NCBI RefSeq assembly: GCF_010672455.1 | Contig: NZ_JAAHGO010000022.1 | Span: forward strand, 62,001-126,000 | DNA length: 64,000 nucleotides | Origin: Okeania sp. SIO2C9 | Lineage (GTDB): Bacteria > Cyanobacteriota > Cyanobacteriia > Cyanobacteriales > Microcoleaceae | Reading direction: 5' to 3' | Shown here: positions 41,154 to 50,100 of the stretch, in pieces | Layout of the letters: every line of letters starts with the position of its first letter | Position numbering within the stretch: position 1 is the first letter of the stretch | Program-made: the position numbers and the translations under genes | The notes under the pieces: generated by a model | Told to the model about the DNA's origin: nothing | What the model saw: only the letters and a program-made list of their open reading frames with translations | The model's database searches: none

Positions 41154-42668
41154 TTAAGATTTCTCTAAAGATTCTTTAATATTTTGAATCTTAGACTTCA
41201 TTTGTTCTAATTTATTTCGTGCTGATTCTGTAGATTTTACCAAATTAGAATTAGTTGGTTTCAATGATGGTTCAGATTTAACTTCAGGTTTAGTAATTTT
41301 TGGTAAAGGAGATAGTTTTTCTTCACCAGTAAGACTATAACCAAATTCTTGTAAAGCTTCTTTGCATACTTCAGTAGATAGAGCTTGTAGAGAAGGTTCT
41401 AAATCTTTTTGCCAACGTCCTATAGATTCTTCAGGACTATCAGTTGTTCTATGACGTTTCAACTTTGGCGTATCTTTGGATGCTTTTTCCAAAATTTTAG
41501 AAATAGTTGAACTGCTATTATCTAAATTCAAATATACAAAAATATCACTTAAAGTTTGTTCAGGAGCTAAGATTAAATCTTCATAGCGTACTAGGTGTGC
41601 TTCTTCTTTTCTTTCTCGCCATATCTCTAGTAGATTTGCAGCAGTATTTTTAATTGTAGTTTTGATATAGTCGATATCATTATCTACTCGTTGACGACCA
41701 AAAGACATATATCCTCTCTTAGTATTGAAAGCAAGTGCCGAACAACAAATGTCACGAAAATCACGAACTAGAACAATTTCTTTAGCTTGGGGATACACTT
41801 CCAATAAAAGTTTTCGGTGGGGGTTTGGCAGAAACTTCTCCACAAAGTAGAATTGCTGATGCTGACTATCTGTATTGTGAGAAAGTTCGGAGACTATTTT
41901 TCCTTGATTGCGCCCCATGTATTCATATAAATTATCTATGCTGTGTCGGCAAAAATCTGCAAACTGTTCTGGATAATCACGTCCTAGCCAATCATGGGCA
42001 GCATGGCCATTAAGTTTCCCATGATAAGGATTAGGTCCAATGGATTGAAATTCTTGATAAAAGTAAGTCCCCTGAAATTTATCAGGATTGCGTGGCTGTG
42101 AGAGAATATTCAACATCTGTATCCAATATTGTGATACTCGGAACTCATAAGGATAAAATTCACTAGCAATAATGGATGGATGTTCTGAAAAGATTCGCAT
42201 CAACCATGTAGTTCCCGATCGCCCTGAAGATGTAAATACTAGAGGTTGTAACTTAGCTTGATAATTAGAATGTAGAGGTTGGCGATGATAGTGGATTATT
42301 CCCAATAGTACAGTGCTTCTATTTTCAAGAACTGCTCTAATACGAACTTCACCCTGTAATGGCAATCCTATGACTCCAACTTCTATATTGAAACCACACC
42401 TTTTAGCCCATGAAACTTCTGGATAAAGTTTAGATACACCTAGACGTTCAATATTTACAGGAACTTGTCCTAAAACTCTGCCTTCACTGAGAACCTCAAC
42501 TGCTACCACTTTTGATTTCTTACCTAATACCCACCCAGAAATTTCTATGGTATAGGTTTTAGCTTGATTTCCCTTTTTTGGATGATCTATAGCAAAACCC
42601 CATAATGCTTCTTTATCAATTTCTGCACGAGTAACATTTAAAAAATCAATTACAGTACTTTTATTCAT
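41154..42668 (-). CDS. Sulfotransferase with N-terminal Gly-Trp module
   Basis: This 504-residue protein starts at ATG 42668. Residues 25-120 form a module (EISGWVLGKKSKVVAVEVLS, VNIERLGVSKLYPEV) nearly the same in pattern as that inside the gene at 20621. Residues 130-430 are the sulfotransferase: 5'-PAPS loop TSSGRSGTTWLMRIFSEHP and 3'-phosphate motif VLVRDFRDICCSALAF. A low-complexity, probably coiled tail ends the protein. It likely transfers sulfate from PAPS to a polysaccharide in the cytoplasm or at the membrane. It is convergent with the gene at 40122. Confidence 0.83.
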   Translation of the reverse strand: MNKSTVIDFLNVTRAEIDKEALWGFAIDHPKKGNQAKTYTIEISGWVLGKKSKVVAVEVLSEGRVLGQVPVNIERLGVSKLYPEVSWAKRCGFNIEVGVIGLPLQGEVRIRAVLENRSTVLLGIIHYHRQPLHSNYQAKLQPLVFTSSGRSGTTWLMRIFSEHPSIIASEFYPYEFRVSQYWIQMLNILSQPRNPDKFQGTYFYQEFQSIGPNPYHGKLNGHAAHDWLGRDYPEQFADFCRHSIDNLYEYMGRNQGKIVSELSHNTDSQHQQFYFVEKFLPNPHRKLLLEVYPQAKEIVLVRDFRDICCSALAFNTKRGYMSFGRQRVDNDIDYIKTTIKNTAANLLEIWRERKEEAHLVRYEDLILAPEQTLSDIFVYLNLDNSSSTISKILEKASKDTPKLKRHRTTDSPEESIGRWQKDLEPSLQALSTEVCKEALQEFGYSLTGEEKLSPLPKITKPEVKSEPSLKPTNSNLVKSTESARNKLEQMKSKIQNIKESLEKS

Positions 42669-42776
42669 ATAATATTTTTAGATTTTAATTATGGATAATG
42701 CTAACATTTCTTTAAGTCTATTACAACTAACTTAAACATTGTTCAAAGACCAAAAATATTTACTGTATATTATTAT

Positions 42777-42921
42777 GACTATTAATACAAAATATTTTTT
42801 AGAAGCGAATCAACTCAAACGCCAAGGAAAGCTAGAGCAAGCCATCGCTCTGTACTATCAAGCAATTGAGTTGAATCCTAATTTTTCTTGGTCAGGACTT
42901 ACGCAAAGATACTATATATAG
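42777..42921 (+). pseudogene. TPR-protein start, cut by a repeat
   Basis: ATG 42777 gives MTINTKYFLEANQLKRQGKL and EQAIALYYQAIELNPNFSW, one TPR unit like the starts of the TPR proteins at 25151 and 28827. At about 42892 the DNA becomes CAGGACTTACGCA, the end of the MITE family at 43347-43436, and the frame soon stops. A full gene was probably interrupted here and the rest lost. Confidence 0.6.
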
Positions 42922-43597
42922 TGCATACCCTTAAAGGTTTATCTATAATTGGCAATTGCTTGAAAAACAAAATATAAAAAACTTAAAAATCGAACTTAAA
43001 TTACTTTAGTTGTTATAGTAGATTAGTATGAAGCAAACTATTTGTCAACACTTTGAGAATGAACTTTAATTATATAAAATATTGTCATTATTTAATAAGT
43101 AGTCAGAAAAATTACACTCTCACAAACCTTGCTTACCATCTAGAAAAAGTGAGCCACGATAGCGTAGCTTTGCGTCAGCAATCAAATTAATCGTTACTTA
43201 AAAAATATTGATTTAGCAGCAGAAAATTTGTGGCAAATAGAGTTTGTGTCAGTATTCAGCTTAAATCAGTCAGTTTTTTAAAATTCAGAAAACAGTCTGA
43301 TTTAAGCTGAAAATTATCTATAATAAAAGATGATAATAAAAAGAAGAGGACTTACGCATTTTCATGACAAAAATACTATATATACCATAGTGCTATAGTT
43401 TTAATTTACTATATGTAGTGGCTTTGCGTAAGTCCTGGAGAAATTAAGAAGGTTAGAGAATTAAGATAATTTTCAGCAAGAATATAATATAGACCGCAAG
43501 AATTAGCAAGACAAAAAAATATTTAGCTCCTATTATCTAATTTAAGCTCTCATCCGAAACTTAACGGAGAGATAAATAATTGTATTGGGAAAAAATA
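42922..43597. other. Spacer with MITE ends; promoter region of the PEP-CTERM gene
   Basis: No gene was seen. It holds the continuation of a MITE end (42892-42930), a fragment with GATAGCGTAGCTTTGCGT near 43157, and the complete MITE at 43347-43436. The last 150 bases must contain the promoter for the secreted protein at 43598; GGAGAG lies about 30 bases before the start. Confidence 0.4.
43347..43436. repeat. MITE with AGGACTTACGCA termini
   Basis: This 90-bp element has perfect 12-bp terminal inverted repeats, AGGACTTACGCA (43347-43358) and TGCGTAAGTCCT (43425-43436), and a palindromic interior of ATACTATATATAC type. Single ends of the family occur at about 42892 and 44490. Confidence 0.75.
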
Positions 43598-44419
43598 ATG
43601 AATATAAATAGTAAGACTTGGCTAAATATTCGTGGAGCGATCGCTACAGCAATAGCGGTAACTTCCACCTTTGCTATGACATCTACAGCAACAGCAGCAA
43701 GATTAAAAGTTACAGTAGAAAATGTTGCCCCCACTAATGGTTTCTTTTTCTCTCCATTATGGGTAGGTTTTCACGATGGCAACTTCGACATTTTTGACTT
43801 AAACCAACCAGCACCCGCATATCTCGAAGCATTAGCAGAAGATGCTAATACAGGACCTATCAGCACTGCTTTTGCTAATAGTGGCGCAGGGGATACTCAA
43901 GCTACAATATTAGGCCCAACCGGCCCATTTCAGGTACTTACTGCTGGCGATCGCGCTTCTATGACATTTACTCTAGATGGTAGTCTAGCTAGCAGTCGTT
44001 ATTTCAGTTATGGAGCAATGGGTTTACCAAGTAACGATGCTTTTATTGCTAACGAAAACCCACTAGGGATAAGAATTTTTGATGAAGATGGCAACTTCTT
44101 GGGTGCTGATTTTATTGTTACAGGCGATCGAGTGTGGGATGCAGGTACAGAGGTCAACGACGAAATTCCAGGCAATACTGCAGCTCTCGCTCAAGCCGCT
44201 CCTAACACAGGTGTTGATGAAAATGGAGTTGTCACCTTTCATCCTGGTTTTCTCGAAGGTGGTAATATTCTAGCAGCAGCACCTAATGGTGATTTCACCG
44301 CTCCAGGTTATCAGATCGCACGGATAACTATTGAATCAGTACCCGAACCTACAACTACTTTAGGATTATTTGCTTTTGGTGGATTTTTATTACTAGGCAA
44401 TTTTTTCCATAAATCTTAG
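43598..44419 (+). CDS. Secreted spondin-domain protein with PEP-CTERM sorting signal
   Basis: About 273 residues from ATG 43598 (MNINSKTW); the TTG at 43580 is less likely. A signal peptide is cut after STATAA (about residue 32). The mature domain matches the bacterial Spondin_N pattern: RLKVTVENVAPTNGFFFSPLWVGFHDG, a Thr/Gly-rich core, and YFSYGAMGLPSNDAFI. The C terminus is a PEP-CTERM signal, VPEPTTTLGLFAFGGFLLLGN, with VPEP followed by a membrane segment. Such proteins are exported and then processed at the outer surface, often in strains making exopolysaccharide. A palindromic repeat begins at the last base of the stop codon and could act as a terminator. Confidence 0.88.
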   Translation: MNINSKTWLNIRGAIATAIAVTSTFAMTSTATAARLKVTVENVAPTNGFFFSPLWVGFHDGNFDIFDLNQPAPAYLEALAEDANTGPISTAFANSGAGDTQATILGPTGPFQVLTAGDRASMTFTLDGSLASSRYFSYGAMGLPSNDAFIANENPLGIRIFDEDGNFLGADFIVTGDRVWDAGTEVNDEIPGNTAALAQAAPNTGVDENGVVTFHPGFLEGGNILAAAPNGDFTAPGYQIARITIESVPEPTTTLGLFAFGGFLLLGNFFHKS

Positions 44420-44445
44420 TAGGGGCGAATGGCATTCGCCCTCAC
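44419..44445. repeat. GGGGCGAATG palindrome directly after a stop codon
   Basis: GTAGGGGCGAATG then GCATTCGCCCTCAC: a short-stem member of the palindrome family whose first base is the last base of the TAG of the spondin-domain gene. It can form a stem and may end transcription, although no T-run follows. Confidence 0.6.
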
Positions 44446-44524
44446 TTGATTTAGTGTCCGTACACAAGTCCTGGTAATATAATATCATCAGGACTTACGC
44501 AAATCCACCTTGAAAACGCCATAT

Positions 44525-44551
44525 GTAGGGGCGAATGGCATTCGCCCTCAC
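44525..44551. repeat. Second GGGGCGAATG palindrome
   Basis: This is the same sequence as 44419-44445, followed by CTTTTTCTC. Between the two lie AAGTCCTG (44465) and CAGGACTTACGCA (44490), which match the MITE end at 43347. Confidence 0.6.
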
Positions 44552-44612
44552 TTTTTCTCACATCAATGAACTTTCAAATAGCTTGCCAGTCTTCTATATT
44601 TAATTTAGTAAT

Positions 44613-44847
44613 TATAGCGCTGTGCGCAGGCAACAGCTCATCTGGCAACAGGGGGAATAAAAAACCGATAGTATAAGACTTTTAGCTATTAGACATCTCC
44701 AATAATAAAAAATAAAATCAATTATCCCACAGAAATTATCAATTCTTTCCGCCTACTCCCTACTCCCTACTCCCTACTCCCTCTTTTCTGGAGATGTCTA
44801 TTGGACAGTTCTTGTAATTTGTAAATATGCCAGCGCACATTGCTATA
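44613..44847. repeat. MITE-2 copy A (TATAGCGCTGTGCGC termini), hosting another MITE
   Basis: The left end TATAGCGCTGTGCGCAGGCA and right end TGCCAGCGCACATTGCTATA are imperfect 20-bp inverted repeats. The element is interrupted at 44691-44799 by a different MITE. Without that insert it matches 45528-45657. Confidence 0.78.
44691..44799. repeat. MITE-1 copy A (AGACATCTCCA termini) nested in MITE-2
   Basis: This 109-bp element has perfect 11-bp terminal inverted repeats, AGACATCTCCA and TGGAGATGTCT, flanked by ATT on both sides (44688-44690 and 44800-44802). The uninterrupted host at 45528-45657 has a single ATT at this point, which proves a 3-bp target duplication. The interior contains a CTACTCC tandem run. 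Confidence 0.82.
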
Positions 44848-45028
44848 TTTGAAATTCAGCAGCATTATGAGTAACTAATATTAAATTATTAGCTATTAGC
44901 GATCGCTATTGAAGCTATTTGTAAGTCATAATGTCCCGGTTTTCCTGTCATGTTCAGTCCTCTCCCTCTTCCAAGATAATGAGTTAATAATTCATAGCTG
45001 ATAGCTGATAGCTGACGGCTGAATGCTT

Positions 45029-45108
45029 ACAAAAATTTGGGGCAATAAATCAAGATGTTTAACCTTAGCTAGCTCACTAATTGGTGTAGTATCAGAAACA
45101 ATAATCAT
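45029..45108 (-). pseudogene. Truncated PIN-domain (DUF3368-type) toxin
   Basis: ATG 45106-45108 follows the antitoxin stop directly. The frame reads MIIVSDTTPISELAKV, KHLDLLPQIF, the start of DUF3368/PIN toxins that pair with UPF0175. After about 27 residues (near 45029) it runs into repeat DNA (GCTGATAGCTGA). The catalytic remainder is missing, so the antitoxin is an orphan. Confidence 0.75.
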
Positions 45109-45393
45109 TTAAGAAACCTGCTGATTTAAAATTAATTCGGCTTCTTCCAATTCTTGACGTAATTCCTCCAAATCTTGCGAATCATCAAAAATAGAAATCC
45201 CCCATTTATTCATCATTTCAATAATTTCAAAACGATTTACACCAAGAATTTGTGCAGCTCGGCCACTACTAATTTCTCCTACTTCTAATAAAGCCATTAC
45301 ATACCTCTCTTTCGCTTTTTGTAAAGCTTTTTCTCGAACTTCAGCTGAAACCTGAATATTTTCCAACCCTTCATCGGAAATTGTTAAAGCCAT
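45109..45393 (-). CDS. UPF0175-family antitoxin
   Basis: About 94 residues from ATG 45393 (MALTISDEG); a TTG two codons upstream is less likely. The pattern VSAEVREKALQKAKERYVMALLEVGEIS, SGRAAQILGVNRFEIIEMMNKWGI is that of UPF0175, with an HTH for DNA binding in the second half and a variable acidic C-terminal tail. Members usually sit just upstream of a DUF3368/PIN-type toxin and are thought to neutralise it. Here the toxin start codon follows the stop directly, but that gene is cut short. The antitoxin may persist as a regulator or be on its way out. Confidence 0.85.
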   Translation of the reverse strand: MALTISDEGLENIQVSAEVREKALQKAKERYVMALLEVGEISSGRAAQILGVNRFEIIEMMNKWGISIFDDSQDLEELRQELEEAELILNQQVS

Positions 45394-45463
45394 CTTCAAA
45401 CTCTACTAATTCTACAGTTTGATTTTATCCTTAAACCACTTAACTCAACATCACCATAGTATT

Positions 45464-45679
45464 AGACATCTCCAGAACAAAGGGAACAGGGAGAAATAAT
45501 TGATAATTTATAGATAAAAATTGATTTTATAGCGCTGTGCGCAGGCAACAGGCAACAGGCAACAGCTCATCTGGAGGAATAAAAAACAGATAATATAAGA
45601 CTTTTAGCTATTGGACAGTTTTTGTAATTTGTAAATATGCCAGCGCACATTGCTATATTTTTGATTTTTGGAGATGTCT
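45464..45679. repeat. MITE-1 copy B, hosting MITE-2
   Basis: This 216-bp element bounded by AGACATCTCCA and TGGAGATGTCT has ATT flanks (45461-45463 and 45680-45682). Its interior holds a complete MITE-2 at 45528-45657, the reverse nesting of 44613-44847. Confidence 0.8.
45528..45657. repeat. MITE-2 copy B inside MITE-1
   Basis: This 130-bp element runs from TATAGCGCTGTGCGCAGGCA to TGCCAGCGCACATTGCTATA and is not interrupted. It has an expanded GGCAACA run relative to copy A. Confidence 0.78.
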
Positions 45680-45763
45680 ATTAGTGACAAAAAAACTCCC
45701 TCTTCTTCCCTCCTGACTCCTCTATTATTTAAACTATTCAACCGGATATGATATAAGGTCTAA

Positions 45764-46193
45764 TTATTTCAAATGCTTTACTTGAGCTGAAATTAATTTA
45801 TTCAAACAATTCGCAACTTCAACTCGATGACATCTAACATCTAGCTGGATCTAGTTCAGCACATAGTAATAAAATATTTCCTTGAGCAACAATTTCTGCA
45901 ATTTCAGACAAATCTGCATCTACTTTTTCAGGAGTAGGTGAGACCCAGTTTGCCTTACCTGATGTATTTCCTAAAGAAACTTTGGATATATATTGAATAT
46001 TTTTGGAGTGGCAAAGATTTTCTATTTTGTCTCCATACCACCTACGACTCCAAGCACGAGGACTTTTCCTTGCATCAATCACACACTTAACATCAAAATT
46101 TTGTAGATATTCTAAAAATTCACTGTAATCTTTACGATTTCCGTAGCCAAATGTCAGTATATATTTATTTGAAAATGTCTCTGAAATATTCAT
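45764..46193 (-). pseudogene. DUF488-family protein with a 7-bp duplication frameshift
   Basis: ATG 46193 gives MNISETFSNKYILTFGYGNR, IDARKSPRAWSRRWYG, and LLLCAELDPARC, the DUF488 pattern with the expected C-H-R at the end. A tandem ACATCTA duplication (45830-45836 and 45837-45843, plus strand) breaks the frame between C and H. Removing one unit restores CHRVEVANCLNKLISAQVKHL and the stop at 45764-45766. DUF488 proteins have uncertain roles. The gene follows the 46208-46989 gene by about 14 bases, suggesting one transcript. Confidence 0.8.
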
Positions 46194-46207
46194 TATTTTT
46201 TCTCTAT

Positions 46208-46989
46208 TTAGAACAAACTTAATTGAGTAATCATAGGAGGATAAACTACGCCTAGAATCATAAAAGAATTTTTGTAGTTTTTTAAATTACCTACTATAAA
46301 GTATAGGTCTTTCTTGTTCATAAATTCAACCTCTAACTTTTTCTACAGCCTCTTTTTCCTTTCCTATTTGAGTCGAACTTAAAGATTATATCTCGACATT
46401 TTCGATAAAGCTCTTGAATTTCCCAGTCACTAATACTATAGCGATGTTTATCTCCATCTTCATCAATAAATTCATATCCAAACTTATAAGGTATTTTCTC
46501 AAGTTATACTGTTGCTTCAAACAAATCTAACTGATCTAATACAGCTTGCTGTTTTGGTTTCCAATTACGTTCAGTTTCCTGACAAAAATATTTTTTAATT
46601 ATCTTCGGCTTGATTATTCCTAATGATTTATCTTGATTTTTTATTTCTTTAATTGACTTAAATTGTAGTGGCAGTAAAAGTTTTTTTCGTTCCTCCCAAT
46701 TATTACTTGTTTTAATTTTTCTCAAAACCTCTATAGAAGAATCATCTATACGAAAACTTTCTGGTCTATAATCTTTATCATTTTTTTCAATTAAAGCCCT
46801 AATAATAGACCATCTAGGATAGCGCCGATCAAAATCTAATTGTCGAAAGCGAATAGGATAAATTCTAATCCACTCAAGAGGCTTTTCATCTTCACTCAGC
46901 AATACTCCTGCTGTACAGACAGTTTCTTGATATTTTTGACTAATTGAAGGGTATGTTTTAGTAGCAATTAATATTTTTTTTGATTCCAT
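46208..46989 (-). pseudogene. DUF488-partner hypothetical protein, decayed
   Basis: ATG 46989 gives MESKKILIATKTYPSISQKY, GVLLSEDEKPLEWIRIYPIRFRQL and on to DQLDLFEATV, then TAA at 46504-46506. The same frame continues LEKIPYKFGYEFIDEDGDKH, ISDWEIQELYRKCRD. After a further shift another frame gives FMNKKDLYFIVGNLKNYKNS and ends MITQLSLF at 46208-46210. The intact protein would be about 260 residues. No enzyme motif is recognised. Its tight coupling to the DUF488 gene suggests a two-gene system, both members of which are broken here. Confidence 0.7.
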
Positions 46990-47038
46990 ATCATACAATC
47001 TTGATTTATTCCGAATAATTAAAATTTAAAGTCTCTTC

Positions 47039-47098
47039 TTTTCAAGGAGAGGTAATAATTAATTATTAATTATTAATTATTAATTATTAATTGTTGAA
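47039..47098. repeat. TAATTATTAAT tandem run (R-family part)
   Basis: CTCTTCTTTTCAAGGAGAGG followed by repeated TAATTATTAATTATTAAT lies between the decayed gene at 46208-46989 and the giant WD40 gene. The preceding CCGAATAATTAAAA matches the end of the R-family repeats. Confidence 0.55.
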
Positions 47099-47101
47099 TA
47101 A

Positions 47102-50100
47102 CTATCTCCCTTCACAAAGAAGCTGATCGCTTTCTTTAACATCGGGACTATTCTGCAAATAGTCGTGAACAATATCGCAACCCCGCGCCAATAAATTATC
47201 TAAATCAAAGTTCCACAATATTGCTACCCGGTCTCTACCAACTGCACCGAGTATTTTACCATCAGGACTAAAGCTAACATCCATTACCCCTTCTCGAATA
47301 CCTGCTAGACTCGCCAACTCTTCACCATCAAGAGTCCAAATTTTTACCGTGCCGTCATCACTACCACTAGCGATGATTTTGCCATCAGGCATAAAGCTCA
47401 GACTATTCACTTGACCTTGATGTCCTCTGAGAGTAGCGATCGCTTGACCTTCAGGAGTTAATAATTTAACTGTATTATCAGAACAAGCTACAGCAAGAAT
47501 TTTTCCATTTGCACTAAAACTAACCTTCTTCACAACACTACACAACCCTTCAAACTTTGCTAGTTCCTCACCTTCTATGCTCCATATTTTCAGCACAACC
47601 TTGCTCTCTTCTCCAACACCACCAGCAGCGATCGCCTTCCCATCTGGTCTAAAAGTCACAGTTCTCAGGTCATCAATACCCCCTGGAATAGTCAATAGTT
47701 GTTGACCGCGAATATTCCACAATTTAATTGTTTTATCTAAGCTAGCAGTTGCCAACATTTTACCATCCGAACTATAGCTAATACTATAAACCCGGTCTTT
47801 ATGTCCGAAAAGAGTCGCATTTCCTAAACCTGCTAAATTCCAAACTATTCCTATGCCATCAGCACTTGCAGAAGCCACAGTTTGACTATCCGGACTAAAG
47901 CTCAAGCTATAAATACCACGTTTATGCCCTTGTAAACTTGCTAACTCCTCTCCATCTCGACTCCAAATTTTCACATTCCGGTCGTAACCCCCAGTAGCGA
48001 TCATCTCAGCATCTGGGCTAAAACTAATAGCTGTGATATAACTGGTGTGTCCTTTGAGAGTAGGCAATTTCCGTTCTTGAAGATTCCAAAGTTTGATTGT
48101 GTTGTCAGCACTAGCAGAAACAAGAGTTAATCTATCATTGCTCAAACTGAGACTACTAACCAAAGTACCATGACCTTTGAGAGTTGCTATTTCTCGACCA
48201 TAATGAGTCCAGAGTTTAATCGTTCCATCAGAACTTCCAGAAGCGATAGTTTTGCCATCGGCACTAAAGTTAACGCTGACAACTGGACTTTTATGACCTT
48301 TGAGAGTACCTAGTTTTTGACCATCTATACCCCATACTCTCACAGTATGATCCCAACTAGCAGTGGCAATAGTTTTACCATCCTGACTCACACTCACGCT
48401 CAAAACTCTGTCTTGAAAACCTTGGAGAGTAGCCAATTGTTTGCCTTGAGAGTTCCATAATTTCACCGTCTTGTCTTCACTAGCAGAGGCTAATACTTTA
48501 CCATAGCTGACGCTGTATATTTTATCCTGATGTGCTTGAATAGACTTCAATAGTTTCCCTTGAAGATTCCATAATTTAATCGTTCCATCTACCCCACCAG
48601 AAGCGATCGCTTTTCCATCTGGACTAAAACTAACACTATTAACTGCTCCTTTATGTCCTTTCATGGTTACTAATATTTTACCATTCTGACTCCAGAGTTT
48701 TACAGTACCATCATCACCAGCAGAAGCTAACATTTTACTGTTAGGACTAAAGTCAACACTGTAAACAGCACCTTGATGTCCTCTTAAGGTGGCTAATTCC
48801 TTACCAGAGTTAGTCCAGAGTTTCACAGTACCATCATCACTAGCAGAAGCAATTATTTTTCTATCTTTACTCACGCTGATGCTATTAACAGGTTGTGTAT
48901 GTTCTGCAAGAGTTCTGCGCGTACTCACACCATAAACAGTTTTGCGCAAAGCAATTAAAACTCGCATTCTGACATCTGCTGATACTTCTGAGGTATTGTG
49001 TAACTTTGTGCCAGCTTTTATAGCAGTAAGTAAAGCATCAAACCGTTGGTTAGCAGTAAACTGATTTTCTGCGGATAAGCTCAAAGCATTAAGTTGGGAA
49101 TTTAATTTATCCTTTTCTGCCACTTGCCAATTAATCAAGGAAAATCCACTTAACCCACCTAAAATTAAAATTAATCCTATTATACTCCCGAACCGAAAAT
49201 TGTTTTGAAAACGTTTGCGGTTGATACTTTTTTCGAGAAATTCTTTGGCTAATACAGATACAAAAGCACTATCAGCATCACTTTCTAATAAACTTTCAGC
49301 TAAACTTAACTTGCGCCCACTTAGTAAGTATTTGTCTGATTTATCTTTTTTCAGCCACCTTTGAGCATCAGCTTCCATACCAGGTTTTTGTTTAATTGCC
49401 TCCCTGTTTGACTCTACCCAAAAACTTAACTGAGACCAATGATGAATAATAGTATTATGGGCTAATTCTACTAATGTTACTGTTTGATTAGTGTTTTGAT
49501 AGTTTGTGAATTTAGTAGTTATAATTAATCTGGCTTTTGCTAATTTTTTCAGTATCTTACTCACAACTGCTAATGATTGTTGAGGGGTAATTAAATCAGT
49601 TTTTAATACTCGTTTGCAGCTTACTACTGTATCTTCATTAATTTGTACAAGTTTGAGAAATATCTGCTTGGCCACCTGACGCTCTCTAGCATTGAGGGAG
49701 TGATAAGTTGCATAAGCTTGTTTTTCTAGACAACCTTTTACACCACCTAAGTTAATATATTGATTCAGAGTAAATTGGTCTATTCGTCGCTGTCGCCATA
49801 GTTCCGTTAGAGTATATTGTAATAATGGTAAATTACCGTAACTTTCTGTATCTACAATCATTTGCTCCACTAATTCTGGCTGAATTTCTATACCTACTTG
49901 TTTGACTGGATCGGCGATCGCTTGTTGTAACTCCAGTCTAGTCATCGGTGTTACTGTAACTAAATGAGATTGAATTTGCCTAGCTAACCCAGAATATTCC
50001 TGCTCAAAGCATTTACCTAAAAATTCTGCCCCCATAGTAATAATTAACAGAAATTTACTAGCATGAGAGTTATCTTGATAATTTTTGTCTATTGCTCCCA

